DNA from: Pararhizobium polonicum | GTDB lineage: Bacteria > Pseudomonadota > Alphaproteobacteria > Rhizobiales > Rhizobiaceae | Length of the DNA stretch: 64,000 bases | Direction of reading: 5' to 3' | NCBI RefSeq assembly: GCF_001687365.1 | Contig: NZ_LGLV01000017.1 | Span: forward strand, 123,920-187,919 | Part shown: one piece after another, positions 1 through 9,265 of the stretch | How positions within the stretch are numbered: the first letter of the stretch is position 1 | Layout of the letters: every line of letters starts with the position of its first letter | Program-made: the position numbers and the translations under genes | Notes under the pieces: generated by a model | What the model saw: only the letters and a program-made list of their open reading frames with translations | Told to the model about the DNA's origin: nothing | The model's database searches: none

Positions 1-1
1 C

Positions 2-913
<912 letters not shown>

Positions 914-1018
914 GCGCCGCGTCGAAATCGAGGCCGCCGGAAACGGCGGCTTCGCTCCAAGCCGGGAAATCCGGCATGCCGGCGCGCAGGACGCGACGGA
1001 CAATTTCAAGGACGGGAC

Positions 1019-1975
1019 ATGAGGGTCATCGACAATCACGAAGCGATCGGCACGAAGGGTGGTGTGCACCTTTCGGAAGCCTCTGCGCGCGATTTCTTTG
1101 AGCTGCTGAAGCCGCGCGTCATGTCGCTGGTGGTCTTCACGGGACTCGCCGGCATGGTGCTGGCGCCCGGCCACATCCATCCCTTCATCGGCTTTATCGC
1201 GATCCTCTGTATCGCCGTGGGCGCCGGAGCCTCCGGTGCCCTCAACATGTGGTACGACGCCGATATCGACGCTGTGATGACCCGCACGGCAAACCGGCCG
1301 ATCCCGGCGGGCAAGATCCTGCCGCAGGAAGCGCTGGCATTCGGCCTGATCCTGTCGGCCTTTTCCGTCTGCATTCTCGGCCTCGTCGTCAACTGGCTGT
1401 CGGCCGGGCTTTTGGCCTTCACCATCTTCTTCTATGCCGTGATCTACACGATGTGGCTGAAACGCTCGACACCGCAGAACATCGTCATCGGCGGCGCCGC
1501 CGGCGCCTTTCCGCCGATGATCGGCTGGGCCTGCGTGACCAACGGCGTTGCTGTCGAAAGCATCGTTCTTTTCCTCATCACCTTCCTGTGGACGCCTGCG
1601 CATTTCTGGGCGCTGGCCCTGTTCAAGATGCGCGAATACGGCGCGGTCGGCGTGCCGATGCTGCCCAATGTCAGCGGCGAGGCGACCACCAAGAACCAGA
1701 TCGTCATCTATGCCGTGCTGACCGCCATCATCGGCGTGGTCCCGACGGCGCTCGGATTTTCGAGCACCGTGTACGGCGTCATCGCCGCCGCGCTCGGCCT
1801 CGGTTTCATCTGGTATTCGCTCGGCGTGCACCGCATGCCGGAGGGCGACGAAAAGATGGTGCCGGCCAAGAAGCTCTTTGCCTTCTCGATCCTCTATCTC
1901 TTCGCGATCTTCTCCGCGCTGATGATCGATCACCTGATTGCCACGCTGTGGCTCACTTCCGGAAAGGTTGTCTGA
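1019..1975 (+). CDS. ctaB: Protoheme IX farnesyltransferase (heme o synthase)
   Basis: UbiA-family membrane prenyltransferase that adds a farnesyl group to heme b, giving heme o, the precursor of the heme a used by the neighbouring oxidase. 318 aa, the usual length. The first Asp-rich motif is in [16 protein letters not shown] and the conserved NRPIPAG follows; a second loop reads [12 protein letters not shown]. About nine hydrophobic segments are visible. The ATG at 1019 follows a purine-rich AAGGACGGG stretch. Its TGA overlaps the ATG of the next small gene (TGATG), so the two are probably translationally coupled. Confidence 0.96.
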   Translation: MRVIDNHEAIGTKGGVHLSEASARDFFELLKPRVMSLVVFTGLAGMVLAPGHIHPFIGFIAILCIAVGAGASGALNMWYDADIDAVMTRTANRPIPAGKILPQEALAFGLILSAFSVCILGLVVNWLSAGLLAFTIFFYAVIYTMWLKRSTPQNIVIGGAAGAFPPMIGWACVTNGVAVESIVLFLITFLWTPAHFWALALFKMREYGAVGVPMLPNVSGEATTKNQIVIYAVLTAIIGVVPTALGFSSTVYGVIAAALGLGFIWYSLGVHRMPEGDEKMVPAKKLFAFSILYLFAIFSALMIDHLIATLWLTSGKVV

Positions 1976-2115
1976 TGGAATTCGTGACCCTCACGGACGC
2001 TCAGAAGAAATCGCGCCGCGGCCGCAACATTGCGCTCGGTGTCGTGCTCTTCGGCCTCGTTGCCATTTTCTATATCGTGACGCTGATCAAGTTCAGCAAC
2101 GGCATGGTTCAATAA
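1975..2115 (+). CDS. Small single-span membrane protein of the cox operon (CoxF-like)
   Basis: 46-residue protein with a basic N-terminal part (KKSRRGRN) and one membrane segment near residues 20-38. It starts at the ATG sharing one base with the ctaB stop and ends 13 bp before ctaG. A short protein of this kind sits between ctaB and ctaG in many rhizobia and is usually labelled CoxF; its biochemical role is not established, though its position suggests oxidase assembly. It is easily missed because of its length, but the start overlap, the hydrophobic segment and the tight spacing all support a real gene. Confidence 0.85.
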   Translation: MEFVTLTDAQKKSRRGRNIALGVVLFGLVAIFYIVTLIKFSNGMVQ

Positions 2116-2128
2116 GGATCGAACGATC

Positions 2129-2737
2129 ATGACAACGGTCAACAAGCCAGGACAGCAGAAGGAACGGGCAAACGGTGTCATCGTGGCATCCTGTCTTGCC
2201 TTCGTCTTCGGCATGGGCGGCATGGCCTATGCCGCCGTGCCGCTCTACGACATGTTCTGCAAGGTCACCGGCTATAACGGCACGACCAAGCGCGTCGAGC
2301 AGGCGTCCGATGTCATCCTCGACAAGACGATCAAGGTGACCTTCGACGCCAACATCGCCTCCGACCTTCCATGGGCGTTCAAGCCGGTTCAGCGGCAGAT
2401 CGAACTGAAGATCGGCGAAACCGTGCAGGTGGAGTTCGAGGCGACGAACCTGTCGAAAAAGCCGACCACCGGCCAGGCGGTGTTCAACGTCACGCCGATG
2501 GCGGCCGGCGCCTATTTCAACAAGGTGCAGTGCTTCTGCTTTACCGAGACGACGCTGCAGCCCGGCGAAACGATGAAGATGCCGGTGGTGTTCTTCGTCG
2601 ATCCGGAAATCGTCAATGCGGTTGAGACCAGGGGCATCAACACGCTGACGCTTTCCTATACCTTCTACGCCCACCAGTCGTCGAAGCCGGTTGCGGCGCT
2701 GACGGTGAAGCCGGCGGAAACAGACAAGAAACTTTGA
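2129..2737 (+). CDS. ctaG: Cytochrome c oxidase assembly protein CtaG/Cox11
   Basis: Copper chaperone that delivers Cu to the CuB site of subunit I. 202 aa with one N-terminal membrane helix (about residues 15-35) and a periplasmic copper-binding domain. Diagnostic motifs are [14 protein letters not shown] just after the helix and the paired cysteines CFCFTE in the beta-sandwich domain. It lies between the coxF-like gene and ctaE, the standard order. Spacing is 13 bp upstream and 63 bp downstream, so it is probably co-transcribed with both. Confidence 0.96.
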   Translation: MTTVNKPGQQKERANGVIVASCLAFVFGMGGMAYAAVPLYDMFCKVTGYNGTTKRVEQASDVILDKTIKVTFDANIASDLPWAFKPVQRQIELKIGETVQVEFEATNLSKKPTTGQAVFNVTPMAAGAYFNKVQCFCFTETTLQPGETMKMPVVFFVDPEIVNAVETRGINTLTLSYTFYAHQSSKPVAALTVKPAETDKKL

Positions 2738-2800
2738 CAGATCACCGTTTTCGGCTAAGCCGGAAGCGACGAAGAGAAAGACTTATCGGGGATTACTGAC

Positions 2801-3679
2801 ATGGCCGATGCGCACCAGAAGAACCACGACTACCATATTATCGACCCGAGCCCATGGCCGCTTCTGGCTTCGATCGGCGCCTTCGTCATGGCCTTTGGCG
2901 GCGTCGGCTACATGCGCTACCTGTCGGGCGGTTCGCTCCATCTTTTCGGCCTCGACTGGGCCCATCCGTGGTTCTTCTTCATCGGCCTTGCCGTCGTGCT
3001 CTACACGATGTTCGGCTGGTGGTCGGACACGATCAAGGAAGCGCATGAGGGGCATCATACCCGCGTCGTGTCGCTGCACCTGCGCTATGGCATGATCATG
3101 TTCATCGCTTCGGAAGTGATGTTCTTCGTCGCCTGGTTCTGGGCCTATTTCGATGCCAGCCTGTTCCCGGGCGAAGCGATCCAGGCAACCCGTACCGCCT
3201 TTACCGGCGGCGTCTGGCCGCCGAAGGGCATCGAGGTTCTCGATCCCTGGCACCTGCCGCTCTACAACACCGTCATCCTGCTCCTGTCCGGCACGACCGT
3301 TACCTGGGCGCACCATGCGCTGCTGCACGGCGACCGCAAGGGCCTGATCAACGGTCTGGCGCTGACCGTGGCTCTCGGTGCCCTGTTCTCCTACGTTCAG
3401 GTCTACGAATATATCCACGCTCCGTTCGCCTTCAAGGATTCGATCTACGGCGCCACCTTCTTCATGGCGACCGGCTTCCACGGCTTCCACGTGCTGATCG
3501 GCACGATCTTCCTGCTCGTCTGCCTGCTGCGCGCGCTCAAGGGCGATTTCACCCCCAAGCAGCATTTCGGCTTCGAAGCCGCCGCCTGGTATTGGCACTT
3601 CGTCGACGTGGTCTGGCTGTTCCTGTTCTTCTCGATCTACATCTGGGGCGGCTGGGGCGCACCGATCGCCCACGGGTGA
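2801..3679 (+). CDS. ctaE: Cytochrome c oxidase subunit III
   Basis: Structural subunit of the aa3 oxidase, with seven predicted membrane helices in 292 aa, the normal length. Recognisable family stretches are [29 protein letters not shown] and the C-terminal [13 protein letters not shown]. The ATG at 2801 is preceded by a GGGGATTACTGAC leader. The gene closes the oxidase operon: a strong intrinsic terminator follows 26 bp after the stop. Confidence 0.97.
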   Translation: MADAHQKNHDYHIIDPSPWPLLASIGAFVMAFGGVGYMRYLSGGSLHLFGLDWAHPWFFFIGLAVVLYTMFGWWSDTIKEAHEGHHTRVVSLHLRYGMIMFIASEVMFFVAWFWAYFDASLFPGEAIQATRTAFTGGVWPPKGIEVLDPWHLPLYNTVILLLSGTTVTWAHHALLHGDRKGLINGLALTVALGALFSYVQVYEYIHAPFAFKDSIYGATFFMATGFHGFHVLIGTIFLLVCLLRALKGDFTPKQHFGFEAAAWYWHFVDVVWLFLFFSIYIWGGWGAPIAHG

Positions 3680-3705
3680 TAGAGAAATACAGCTGGAATT
3701 TTCGA

Positions 3706-3730
3706 CGGCCGCAGAGATGCGGCCGTTTTT
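3706..3730 (+). terminator. Intrinsic terminator of the cta operon
   Basis: Perfect 8-bp stem (CGGCCGCA / TGCGGCCG) closed by a GAGA tetraloop and followed by TTTTTGTTTT. It lies 26 bp after the ctaE stop and separates the oxidase operon from the toxin-antitoxin pair downstream. Confidence 0.93.
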
Positions 3731-3763
3731 GTTTTGGTCGCTGGATTTCGTCCGTGATTGACT

Positions 3764-3787
3764 TTTTGTATCCTTTTGGATACAAAA
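3764..3787. promoter_or_regulatory. Inverted-repeat operator of the HigB/HigA-like module
   Basis: Perfect 10-bp arms TTTTGTATCC and GGATACAAAA separated by TTTT, ending 4 bp before the toxin ATG. Type II antitoxins commonly repress their own promoter by binding such dyads, so this is the probable operator. That is inferred from position and symmetry. Confidence 0.65.
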
Positions 3788-3791
3788 GGGG

Positions 3792-4097
3792 ATGCTCGTA
3801 TTTGAAGCGACCGATGTTTTCAAAGATTGGCTGTTTTCGCTACGGGATTTGAAGGTGAAAGCCCGAATTCTTGCGCGGATTCGATCGGCGGAATTCGGAA
3901 ATCTGGGAGATTGTTCAGCCGTAGGTGAGGGCGTGTCGGAGATGCGCATTCACTATGGCCCCGGCTATCGCCTCTATTTCAAACGCACCGGAGATGTTGT
4001 TTATCTCCTGCTTGCCGGGGGAGACAAATCCAGCCAGAAGCGGGATATCGCGGCGGCCTTGAAGATGGCGAGATATCTTCAGAAGGATCAATCATGA
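3792..4097 (+). CDS. RelE/ParE-superfamily toxin (HigB-like addiction module killer protein)
   Basis: 101-residue protein of the RelE/ParE fold, in the subfamily often called addiction module killer protein. Family features seen: KARILARIRSAEFGNLGD, then the core VGEGVSEMRIHYGPGYRLYF and the C-terminal LLLAGGDKSSQKRDI with its conserved Asp-Lys. Relatives act as ribosome-dependent mRNA interferases. The start is tucked under a perfect inverted repeat and GGGG lies directly upstream. It overlaps the antitoxin gene by ATGA, so toxin and antitoxin are co-translated. The pair sits between ctaE and DUF983/SURF1, genes that usually follow one another, which suggests a late insertion. Confidence 0.88.
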   Translation: MLVFEATDVFKDWLFSLRDLKVKARILARIRSAEFGNLGDCSAVGEGVSEMRIHYGPGYRLYFKRTGDVVYLLLAGGDKSSQKRDIAAALKMARYLQKDQS

Positions 4098-4387
4098 CAA
4101 CGATCTCAAGATTCGATGTGTCGGAGTTTCTGGACGATGATGAGCTCGTTGCAGAATATCTCACTGCTGCCATGGACGATGAAAATCCAGATGTCTTCAT
4201 CGGTGCACTCGGAGACGTCGCGAAAGCGCGGGGGATAGCCGAGATTGCCAAGGCCTCCGGGCTGGGCCGCGAAAGCCTCTACAAATCGTTGCGCGGAGGA
4301 TCGAAGGCCCGTTTCGAAACGCTTCACAAGATCGTCCAGACACTGGGGCTGAAAATGACGATCGTCGCCAATGGACCGTCATCTTGA
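4094..4387 (+). CDS. Antitoxin of the HigB/HigA-like module (helix-turn-helix)
   Basis: 97-residue partner of the upstream toxin, of the addiction-module antidote type. An acidic N-terminal part (residues 1-35) precedes a compact helix-turn-helix (about 40-75, IAEIAKASGLGRESLYKSLR), followed by FETLHKIVQTLGLKMTI. The N-terminal part probably neutralises the toxin and the HTH probably binds the dyad at 3764-3787. Toxin-before-antitoxin order with an ATGA overlap is typical of this subfamily. Confidence 0.88.
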   Translation: MTTISRFDVSEFLDDDELVAEYLTAAMDDENPDVFIGALGDVAKARGIAEIAKASGLGRESLYKSLRGGSKARFETLHKIVQTLGLKMTIVANGPSS

Positions 4388-4516
4388 CGCTGTCTGCCGC
4401 CGGGGAGCGGGGCACGACATCTTTGTCGCAGCTTTTGCATTGGACGCCACGGCGCAGCGGCGCTACTGATCGGGTGAATTCGACGGGCCCGACAACTGGC
4501 GAGCGGAAAGAACAGA

Positions 4517-4900
4517 ATGAACGAAGACAGCGCACATTTTCCGCCGGTCGATCCGGTCAAGGCCGGGTTGAGAGGGCTTTGCCCGCGCTGCGGCCAGGGC
4601 AAGCTGTTCGACGGGTTCCTCAAAATGAAGCCCGCCTGCGCCAATTGCGGCCTCGATTACAAATTTGCCGATTCCGGGGATGGTCCGGTGGTCTTCGTCA
4701 TCCTGATCGTCGGCTTCATCGTTGTCGGCGCGGCCCTGTGGATGGAGGTCAATATCAATCCGCCGCTGTGGGTGCATTTCCTGCTGTGGATACCGCTCGC
4801 CAGCGTCTTCAGTCTGGTCCTCATGCGCATGCTCAAGGGCGTCCTGATCAATCTGCAGTTCCGCAACAGCGCGCGGCCGGGCGAGATTGATCGTGACTGA
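4517..4900 (+). CDS. DUF983 family membrane protein with zinc ribbon
   Basis: 127 aa. Two Cys pairs form a zinc-ribbon knuckle (CPRC at 22-25 and CANC at 41-44), followed by two membrane segments at roughly 55-75 and 82-105. DUF983 genes sit beside SURF1 and the oxidase genes in many Alphaproteobacteria, so a role in oxidase assembly is plausible but unproven. The 3' end overlaps the SURF1 start, indicating one operon. Confidence 0.9.
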   Translation: MNEDSAHFPPVDPVKAGLRGLCPRCGQGKLFDGFLKMKPACANCGLDYKFADSGDGPVVFVILIVGFIVVGAALWMEVNINPPLWVHFLLWIPLASVFSLVLMRMLKGVLINLQFRNSARPGEIDRD

Positions 4901-5639
4901 GACCGCAAACGGAAAAACACGCGGCGGGCTTTTGGGGCGCGTCGCGGGCATCGTGCTGGTGCTGATCGCGCTCGGCATCCTGCTGTCGCTCGGAACATGG
5001 CAGGTGCAGCGTCTGCATTGGAAGGAAGGCCTGCTGGCGGAGATCGAGGAGCGGCGTCATGCCCCTCCCGCCGATCTGGCTGCCATCGAGGCGCTGGCGA
5101 GCGCCGGCGAGGATGTCGACTACCGCGCCGTGCGCGTCACCGGCACCTATCTCAACAACAAGGAACGGCATTTCTTTGCCACCTACGAGGGCCGCACCGG
5201 CTATTACGTCTACACGCCGCTGCAGCTTGCCGATGGCGAACTCCTCCTCGTCAATCGCGGCTTCGTCTCCTTCGAGCGCAAGGAGCCGGAGATGCGCAAG
5301 CAGGGGCAACTGACCGGCGAGCAGACCGTCACCGGCCTTGCCCGCGCCAAGCTTCTGGAAAAACCGTCCTGGGCCGTTCCGGACAATGATGTCGCCAAGA
5401 ACATCTTCTACTGGAAGGATCTCGACGTCATGGCGTCCAGCGTCGGCCTCGATCCGGCAAAGGTCGTGCCGTTCTTCGTCGATGCCGATGCGACGCCGCA
5501 TGATGGCGGCATGCCGATCGGCGGCGTCACGCAGTTCGACCTGCCCAACAGCCACCTGCAATATGCCGCCACATGGTACGGGCTGGCCGCAGCGCTGGCG
5601 GTTATCAGCGGGATGTTCATCTTCCGGCGGAAGCCGTAA
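4893..5639 (+). CDS. SURF1-family cytochrome oxidase biogenesis protein
   Basis: Inner-membrane assembly factor for heme-copper oxidase, thought to act in heme a insertion into subunit I. Two membrane helices flank a periplasmic domain: an N-terminal one (LVLIALGILLSLGTWQVQRL) and a C-terminal one ending IFRRKP. The GTG at 4893 overlaps the DUF983 stop in a GTGACTGA arrangement; an in-frame TTG at 4887 is also possible, and neither has a strong Shine-Dalgarno. Length is close to 250 aa, as usual. It belongs functionally with the cta genes despite the toxin-antitoxin pair between them. Confidence 0.93.
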   Translation: MTETANGKTRGGLLGRVAGIVLVLIALGILLSLGTWQVQRLHWKEGLLAEIEERRHAPPADLAAIEALASAGEDVDYRAVRVTGTYLNNKERHFFATYEGRTGYYVYTPLQLADGELLLVNRGFVSFERKEPEMRKQGQLTGEQTVTGLARAKLLEKPSWAVPDNDVAKNIFYWKDLDVMASSVGLDPAKVVPFFVDADATPHDGGMPIGGVTQFDLPNSHLQYAATWYGLAAALAVISGMFIFRRKP

Positions 5640-5671
5640 GCTCCGCAAGGAGCTCTCGCTGGAGGAAACGA

Positions 5672-6037
5672 ATGGCCGTTCTTGCAAACATCCTGATCGC
5701 CCTGACCGCGCTGCTGCATGTCGGCTTTCTCGTGCTCGAAATGTTTCTCTGGACTGGGCCGCAGGGCCGCAAAGTGTTCCGGATGACGCCCGAGCAGGCG
5801 GAAGCGACAAAGGTGCTGGCGGCCAATCAGGGGCTTTACAACGGCTTTCTTGCCGCCGGTCTCGTCTGGTCGCTTGTCGCTTCGCCGCCGGAATTTGCCT
5901 TCCAGCTGAAGCTGTTCTTCCTTGTGTGCGTGATCGTTGCCGCTATATATGGCGCATGGTCGGTCAAGCCGCGCATCCTCTTGGTGCAGGGCGGTCCGGC
6001 AATTCTCGCTCTCGTGTTTACTGTTCTGGCATCCTGA
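5672..6037 (+). CDS. DUF1304 family membrane protein
   Basis: 121 aa, almost entirely four membrane helices. The family signature is around residues 18-36 (FLVLEMFLWTGPQGRKVF), followed by NQGLYNGFLAAGL. The start is set by a clear GGAGGAAACGA leader before the ATG at 5672. DUF1304 proteins are small integral membrane proteins of unknown function. It sits between SURF1 and ispH, with only 3 bp before ispH, so co-transcription is likely. Confidence 0.88.
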   Translation: MAVLANILIALTALLHVGFLVLEMFLWTGPQGRKVFRMTPEQAEATKVLAANQGLYNGFLAAGLVWSLVASPPEFAFQLKLFFLVCVIVAAIYGAWSVKPRILLVQGGPAILALVFTVLAS

Positions 6038-6040
6038 TCA

Positions 6041-7051
6041 ATGGCATCTTCTTCCGTGGCAAAGAAACCGATCACCCTTCGCCTCTGCGGCCCGCGCGGG
6101 TTTTGCGCCGGTGTCGACCGGGCGATCCAGATCGTCGTTCTGGCGCTGAAGGAATATGGCGCCCCGGTCTATGTCCGCCACGAGATCGTCCACAATCGCT
6201 ATGTCGTCGAGGGGCTTGAGGCCAAGGGCGCGATCTTCGTCGAGGAACTGGATGAGATCCCGGCCGAGCATCGCAAGCAGCCGGTGGTGTTTTCCGCCCA
6301 TGGCGTGCCGAAATCCGTGCCGGCCGATGCCACGGAACGCAACCTCTTCTATCTCGATGCCACATGCCCGCTGGTCTCCAAGGTCCACAAGCAGGCGATG
6401 CGCCACCAGAAACTCGGCCGCCATGTCGTGCTGATCGGCCATGCCGGCCATCCGGAAGTCATCGGCACGATGGGACAGCTGCCGGAAGGCGCGGTCTCGC
6501 TGGTCGAAACCGTCGAGGACGCGGAAACCTATATGCCGCCGGACGCCGACAACCTCGGCTTCGTCACCCAGACGACACTGTCGGTGGATGACACGGCGGG
6601 CGTCATCAAGCGGCTGCACGAGCGTTTTCCGAACCTGACGGCACCGGCAGCCGATTCGATCTGCTATGCGACGACGAACCGCCAGGAGGCGGTGAAGCAG
6701 GCGGCCCCCGGCTGCGACCATTTCATCATCGTCGGCGCCCCGAATTCGTCGAACTCGAAGCGGCTGGTCGAGGTTGCGCTGCGGGCCGGCGCGAGAAAAT
6801 CGGTGCTTGTCCAGCGTGCATCGGAAATCGACTGGGATGATTTCGCCGATGTCTCTACGATGGGCCTGTCGGCCGGAGCATCCGCGCCGGAAGTCATCGT
6901 CAACGAGATCATCGAGGCGTTTCGCGAACGCTACGGCGCCGTGGTCGAGCTTGCCGATACGGTCGAGGAAACCGAAAACTTCCTCGTCAACCGCGAGCTT
7001 CGCCATGTGCCGCTGACGACCCTGGATATGGCGTGGGTGAATGGGGAATAG
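6041..7051 (+). CDS. ispH: 4-hydroxy-3-methylbut-2-enyl diphosphate reductase
   Basis: Last enzyme of the MEP isoprenoid pathway; a [4Fe-4S] reductase making IPP and DMAPP. 336 aa. The three cluster cysteines are visible at about Cys22 ([10 protein letters not shown]), Cys109 ([11 protein letters not shown]) and Cys208 ([10 protein letters not shown]), together with the substrate-site histidines in VVFSAHGVP and GHAGHPEV. This is a normal full-length LytB/IspH. The adjacency ispH-thrB-rnhA is common in rhizobia. Confidence 0.97.
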   Translation: MASSSVAKKPITLRLCGPRGFCAGVDRAIQIVVLALKEYGAPVYVRHEIVHNRYVVEGLEAKGAIFVEELDEIPAEHRKQPVVFSAHGVPKSVPADATERNLFYLDATCPLVSKVHKQAMRHQKLGRHVVLIGHAGHPEVIGTMGQLPEGAVSLVETVEDAETYMPPDADNLGFVTQTTLSVDDTAGVIKRLHERFPNLTAPAADSICYATTNRQEAVKQAAPGCDHFIIVGAPNSSNSKRLVEVALRAGARKSVLVQRASEIDWDDFADVSTMGLSAGASAPEVIVNEIIEAFRERYGAVVELADTVEETENFLVNRELRHVPLTTLDMAWVNGE

Positions 7052-7070
7052 GTGATGGGAGCGGGCGGCA

Positions 7071-7189
7071 TGGATCCTCGGGTCAAGCCCGAGGATGACG
7101 AGTTTCAGGTTCGCTATCCTTTGAAATCAACCATCTCTGCCATTGCTGCCCCCACTCTCCGTCATCCTCGGGCTTGACCCGAGGATCCA
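7071..7189. repeat. Pair of inverted 30-bp palindromic repeats
   Basis: The 30-bp unit at 7071-7100 recurs as its exact reverse complement at 7160-7189. Each unit is itself a hairpin: ATCCTCGGG and CCCGAGGAT arms of 9 bp around TCAAG. The 59 bp between show no gene. Elements with this core are scattered between genes in rhizobial genomes. It fills most of the ispH-thrB gap and could fold into a large cruciform or an RNA hairpin in a read-through transcript. Confidence 0.85.
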
Positions 7190-7234
7190 TACGCCGACAA
7201 ACCTTTTCACCAATCCTAAGTACGAGAACAGACC

Positions 7235-8215
7235 TTGGCCGTATACACCGACATCACCGAAGACGACCTCAGCGGTTTCCTGAAACAATATGACGTCGGC
7301 ACGCTGACGTCCTACAAGGGCATTGCCGAAGGCGTCGAAAATACCAATTTCCTGCTGCACACCACCAAGGGCTCCTACATCCTGACGCTCTACGAAAAGC
7401 GGGTGGACCAGAACGATCTGCCGTTTTTCCTGGGGCTGATGCAGCATCTTGCCGACAACGGCCTTTCCTGCCCGTTGCCGCTGCCGCGTGCCGATGGCGA
7501 ATTGCTTGGTCAGCTGTCCGGCCGTCCGGCCGCCGTCATCTCCTTTCTGGAGGGCATGTGGCTGCGCAAGCCCGATGCCCATCATTGCCGCGAGGTCGGC
7601 AAGGCCTTGGCGGCCATGCACGTGGCGGGCGAGGGCTTCGGTATCCGCCGCCGCAATGCGCTGTCCGTCGGCGGCTGGCGGCCGCTCTGGAACAATTCGC
7701 GCGACCGCGCCGACGAGGTTCAGCCGGGACTTGTGACCGAGATCGCCGCCGAGCTGGATACGCTCGAAGCCAATTGGCCGAAAGACCTGCCGGAAGGCGT
7801 CATCCACGCCGATCTCTTCCCCGACAACGTCTTCTTCCTCGGCGACGAGCTGTCCGGCCTGATCGACTTCTATTTCGCCTGCAACGATTTCCTCGCCTAT
7901 GACGTCTCCATCTGCCTCAATGCCTGGTGCTTTGAAAAGGACGGCGCCTTCAACATGACCAAGGGCATGGCGCTTCTGGCGGGCTATCAGAGCGTGCGGC
8001 CGCTGACCGCTGGAGAGATCGACGCGCTGCCCTTGCTCGCACGCGGCTCGGCCCTGCGCTTCTTCCTGACGCGGCTCTACGACTGGCTGATGACCCCGCC
8101 GGGCGCGCTGGTGGTGAAGAAGGACCCGCTCGAATATCTCAAAAAACTGCAATTTCACCGCTCGGTGGCCAGCGCCGCCGAATATGGCCTTATCCAAGAG
8201 AACCTGCCCGCATGA
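7235..8215 (+). CDS. thrB: Homoserine kinase
   Basis: ThrB of the alphaproteobacterial APH/choline-kinase-like type; phosphorylates homoserine for threonine synthesis, feeding the thrC product encoded at 21.8-23.2 kb. 326 aa. Kinase motifs: GVENTNFLL (nucleotide loop), [13 protein letters not shown] (catalytic loop) and [11 protein letters not shown] (metal-binding Asp). Translation appears to start at TTG 7235, since [12 protein letters not shown] matches the conserved N-terminus of the family and no in-frame ATG lies nearby. Its stop overlaps the rnhA ATG. Confidence 0.95.
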   Translation: MAVYTDITEDDLSGFLKQYDVGTLTSYKGIAEGVENTNFLLHTTKGSYILTLYEKRVDQNDLPFFLGLMQHLADNGLSCPLPLPRADGELLGQLSGRPAAVISFLEGMWLRKPDAHHCREVGKALAAMHVAGEGFGIRRRNALSVGGWRPLWNNSRDRADEVQPGLVTEIAAELDTLEANWPKDLPEGVIHADLFPDNVFFLGDELSGLIDFYFACNDFLAYDVSICLNAWCFEKDGAFNMTKGMALLAGYQSVRPLTAGEIDALPLLARGSALRFFLTRLYDWLMTPPGALVVKKDPLEYLKKLQFHRSVASAAEYGLIQENLPA

Positions 8216-8655
8216 AACATGTCGATATCTTCACCGATGGAGCCTGCTCCGGAAATCCCGGACCGGGCGGCTGGGGTGCTGTTCTCCGCTATGGCGAGGT
8301 CGAGAAAGACCTGTGCGGCGGCGAGGCGGATACGACCAACAACCGCATGGAGCTTCTGGCCGCGATCACCGCGCTCGACAGCCTGAAGAGCGCCTGCGAG
8401 GTCGATCTGCATACCGACTCGAAATACGTCATGGACGGCATCAGCAAGTGGATCCACGGCTGGAAGCGGAACGGCTGGAAGACCGCCGACAAGAAGCCGG
8501 TGAAGAACGGCGAACTCTGGCAGGCACTGGACGCCGCCAACCAGCGTCACAAGGTTACCTGGCACTGGGTCAAGGGCCATGCCGGCCATCCGGAAAACGA
8601 ACGCGCCGACGAACTGGCCCGCAAGGGCATGGAACCGTTCAAGAAGAAGCGGTAA
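8212..8655 (+). CDS. rnhA: Ribonuclease HI
   Basis: Degrades RNA in RNA-DNA hybrids (R-loops, primers). 147 aa. The four catalytic acidic residues are visible: Asp9 ([11 protein letters not shown]), Glu47 ([10 protein letters not shown]), Asp69 (HTDSKYV) and Asp133 (ERADELA). The ATGA overlap with thrB shows translational coupling. It ends 3 bp before the stop of the convergent VOC gene. Confidence 0.97.
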   Translation: MKHVDIFTDGACSGNPGPGGWGAVLRYGEVEKDLCGGEADTTNNRMELLAAITALDSLKSACEVDLHTDSKYVMDGISKWIHGWKRNGWKTADKKPVKNGELWQALDAANQRHKVTWHWVKGHAGHPENERADELARKGMEPFKKKR

Positions 8656-8658
8656 CCC

Positions 8659-9060
8659 TCAGCGGCCGTCGGTGAACTGCACGAGATCCCATAGATTTCC
8701 GTAGAGGTCCTCGAAGACGGCGACGATGCCGTAGGGGGCTTCTTTGGGTTCGCGGGTAAAGGTGATGCCGGCTGCTGCCATTTTCGCATGGTCCCGCCAG
8801 AAATCGTCGGTTCGCAGGAACAGGAAGACCCGGCCGCCGGCCTGGTTGCCGATAAACGTCTCCTGATGTTCGGAGGAGGCGCGCGCCAGAAGCAGGGATG
8901 TGCTGCCGTCTCCCGAAGGCCTGACCACGACCCAGCGCTTGTCTTGCTCCGGCTGATAGCTATCCTCGACCAGCACAAACCCCAGCGTGTTGACATAAAA
9001 GTCGATCGCTTCGTCATAATCGCGCACGACAATGGCGATCAGGGCAAGACTCTGGTTCAT
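8659..9060 (-). CDS. VOC family (glyoxalase/bleomycin-resistance fold) protein
   Basis: 133 aa, two beta-alpha-beta-beta-beta modules. The N-terminal module contains VVRDYDEAIDFYVNTLGF and the C-terminal one ends VAVFEDLYGNLWDLVQF, where the Glu and Tyr-Gly-Asn pattern matches a vicinal-oxygen-chelate metal site. The substrate cannot be told from sequence; many such proteins are dioxygenases, lyases or resistance proteins. Its gene converges on rnhA with almost no gap. Confidence 0.85.
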   Translation of the reverse strand: MNQSLALIAIVVRDYDEAIDFYVNTLGFVLVEDSYQPEQDKRWVVVRPSGDGSTSLLLARASSEHQETFIGNQAGGRVFLFLRTDDFWRDHAKMAAAGITFTREPKEAPYGIVAVFEDLYGNLWDLVQFTDGR

Positions 9061-9208
9061 GACGCCTCCGCTGGGCTGGCAATGATGCCGATGCTTGCAG
9101 GATTCGGGACTGAAAACCAGCGCCGTTGCTGCGGATCAAACGCCTCCGGCAGAGCGTGCAGTAATATTGCGGGGCATGTGGACCCGGCCCACGGCGCCTC
9201 CCGTTTCC

Positions 9209-9245
9209 AAAAAAAAGCCCGCATGCCTTTTCGGTCATGCGGGCT
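9209..9245 (-). terminator. Intrinsic terminator of the MFS gene
   Basis: Arms AGCCCGCATG (9216-9225) and CATGCGGGCT (9236-9245) form a perfect 10-bp stem, and an eight-base run of A at 9209-9216 reads as U on the minus-strand transcript. It lies just past the stop of the leftward MFS gene. Confidence 0.92.
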
Positions 9246-9265
9246 GTTTCGTCAGCGTGTTGCCG

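Noticed and set aside
7071..7189. CRISPR-like repeat array
   Set aside because: Only two copies in inverted orientation, each a palindrome; CRISPR repeats are direct and regularly spaced.
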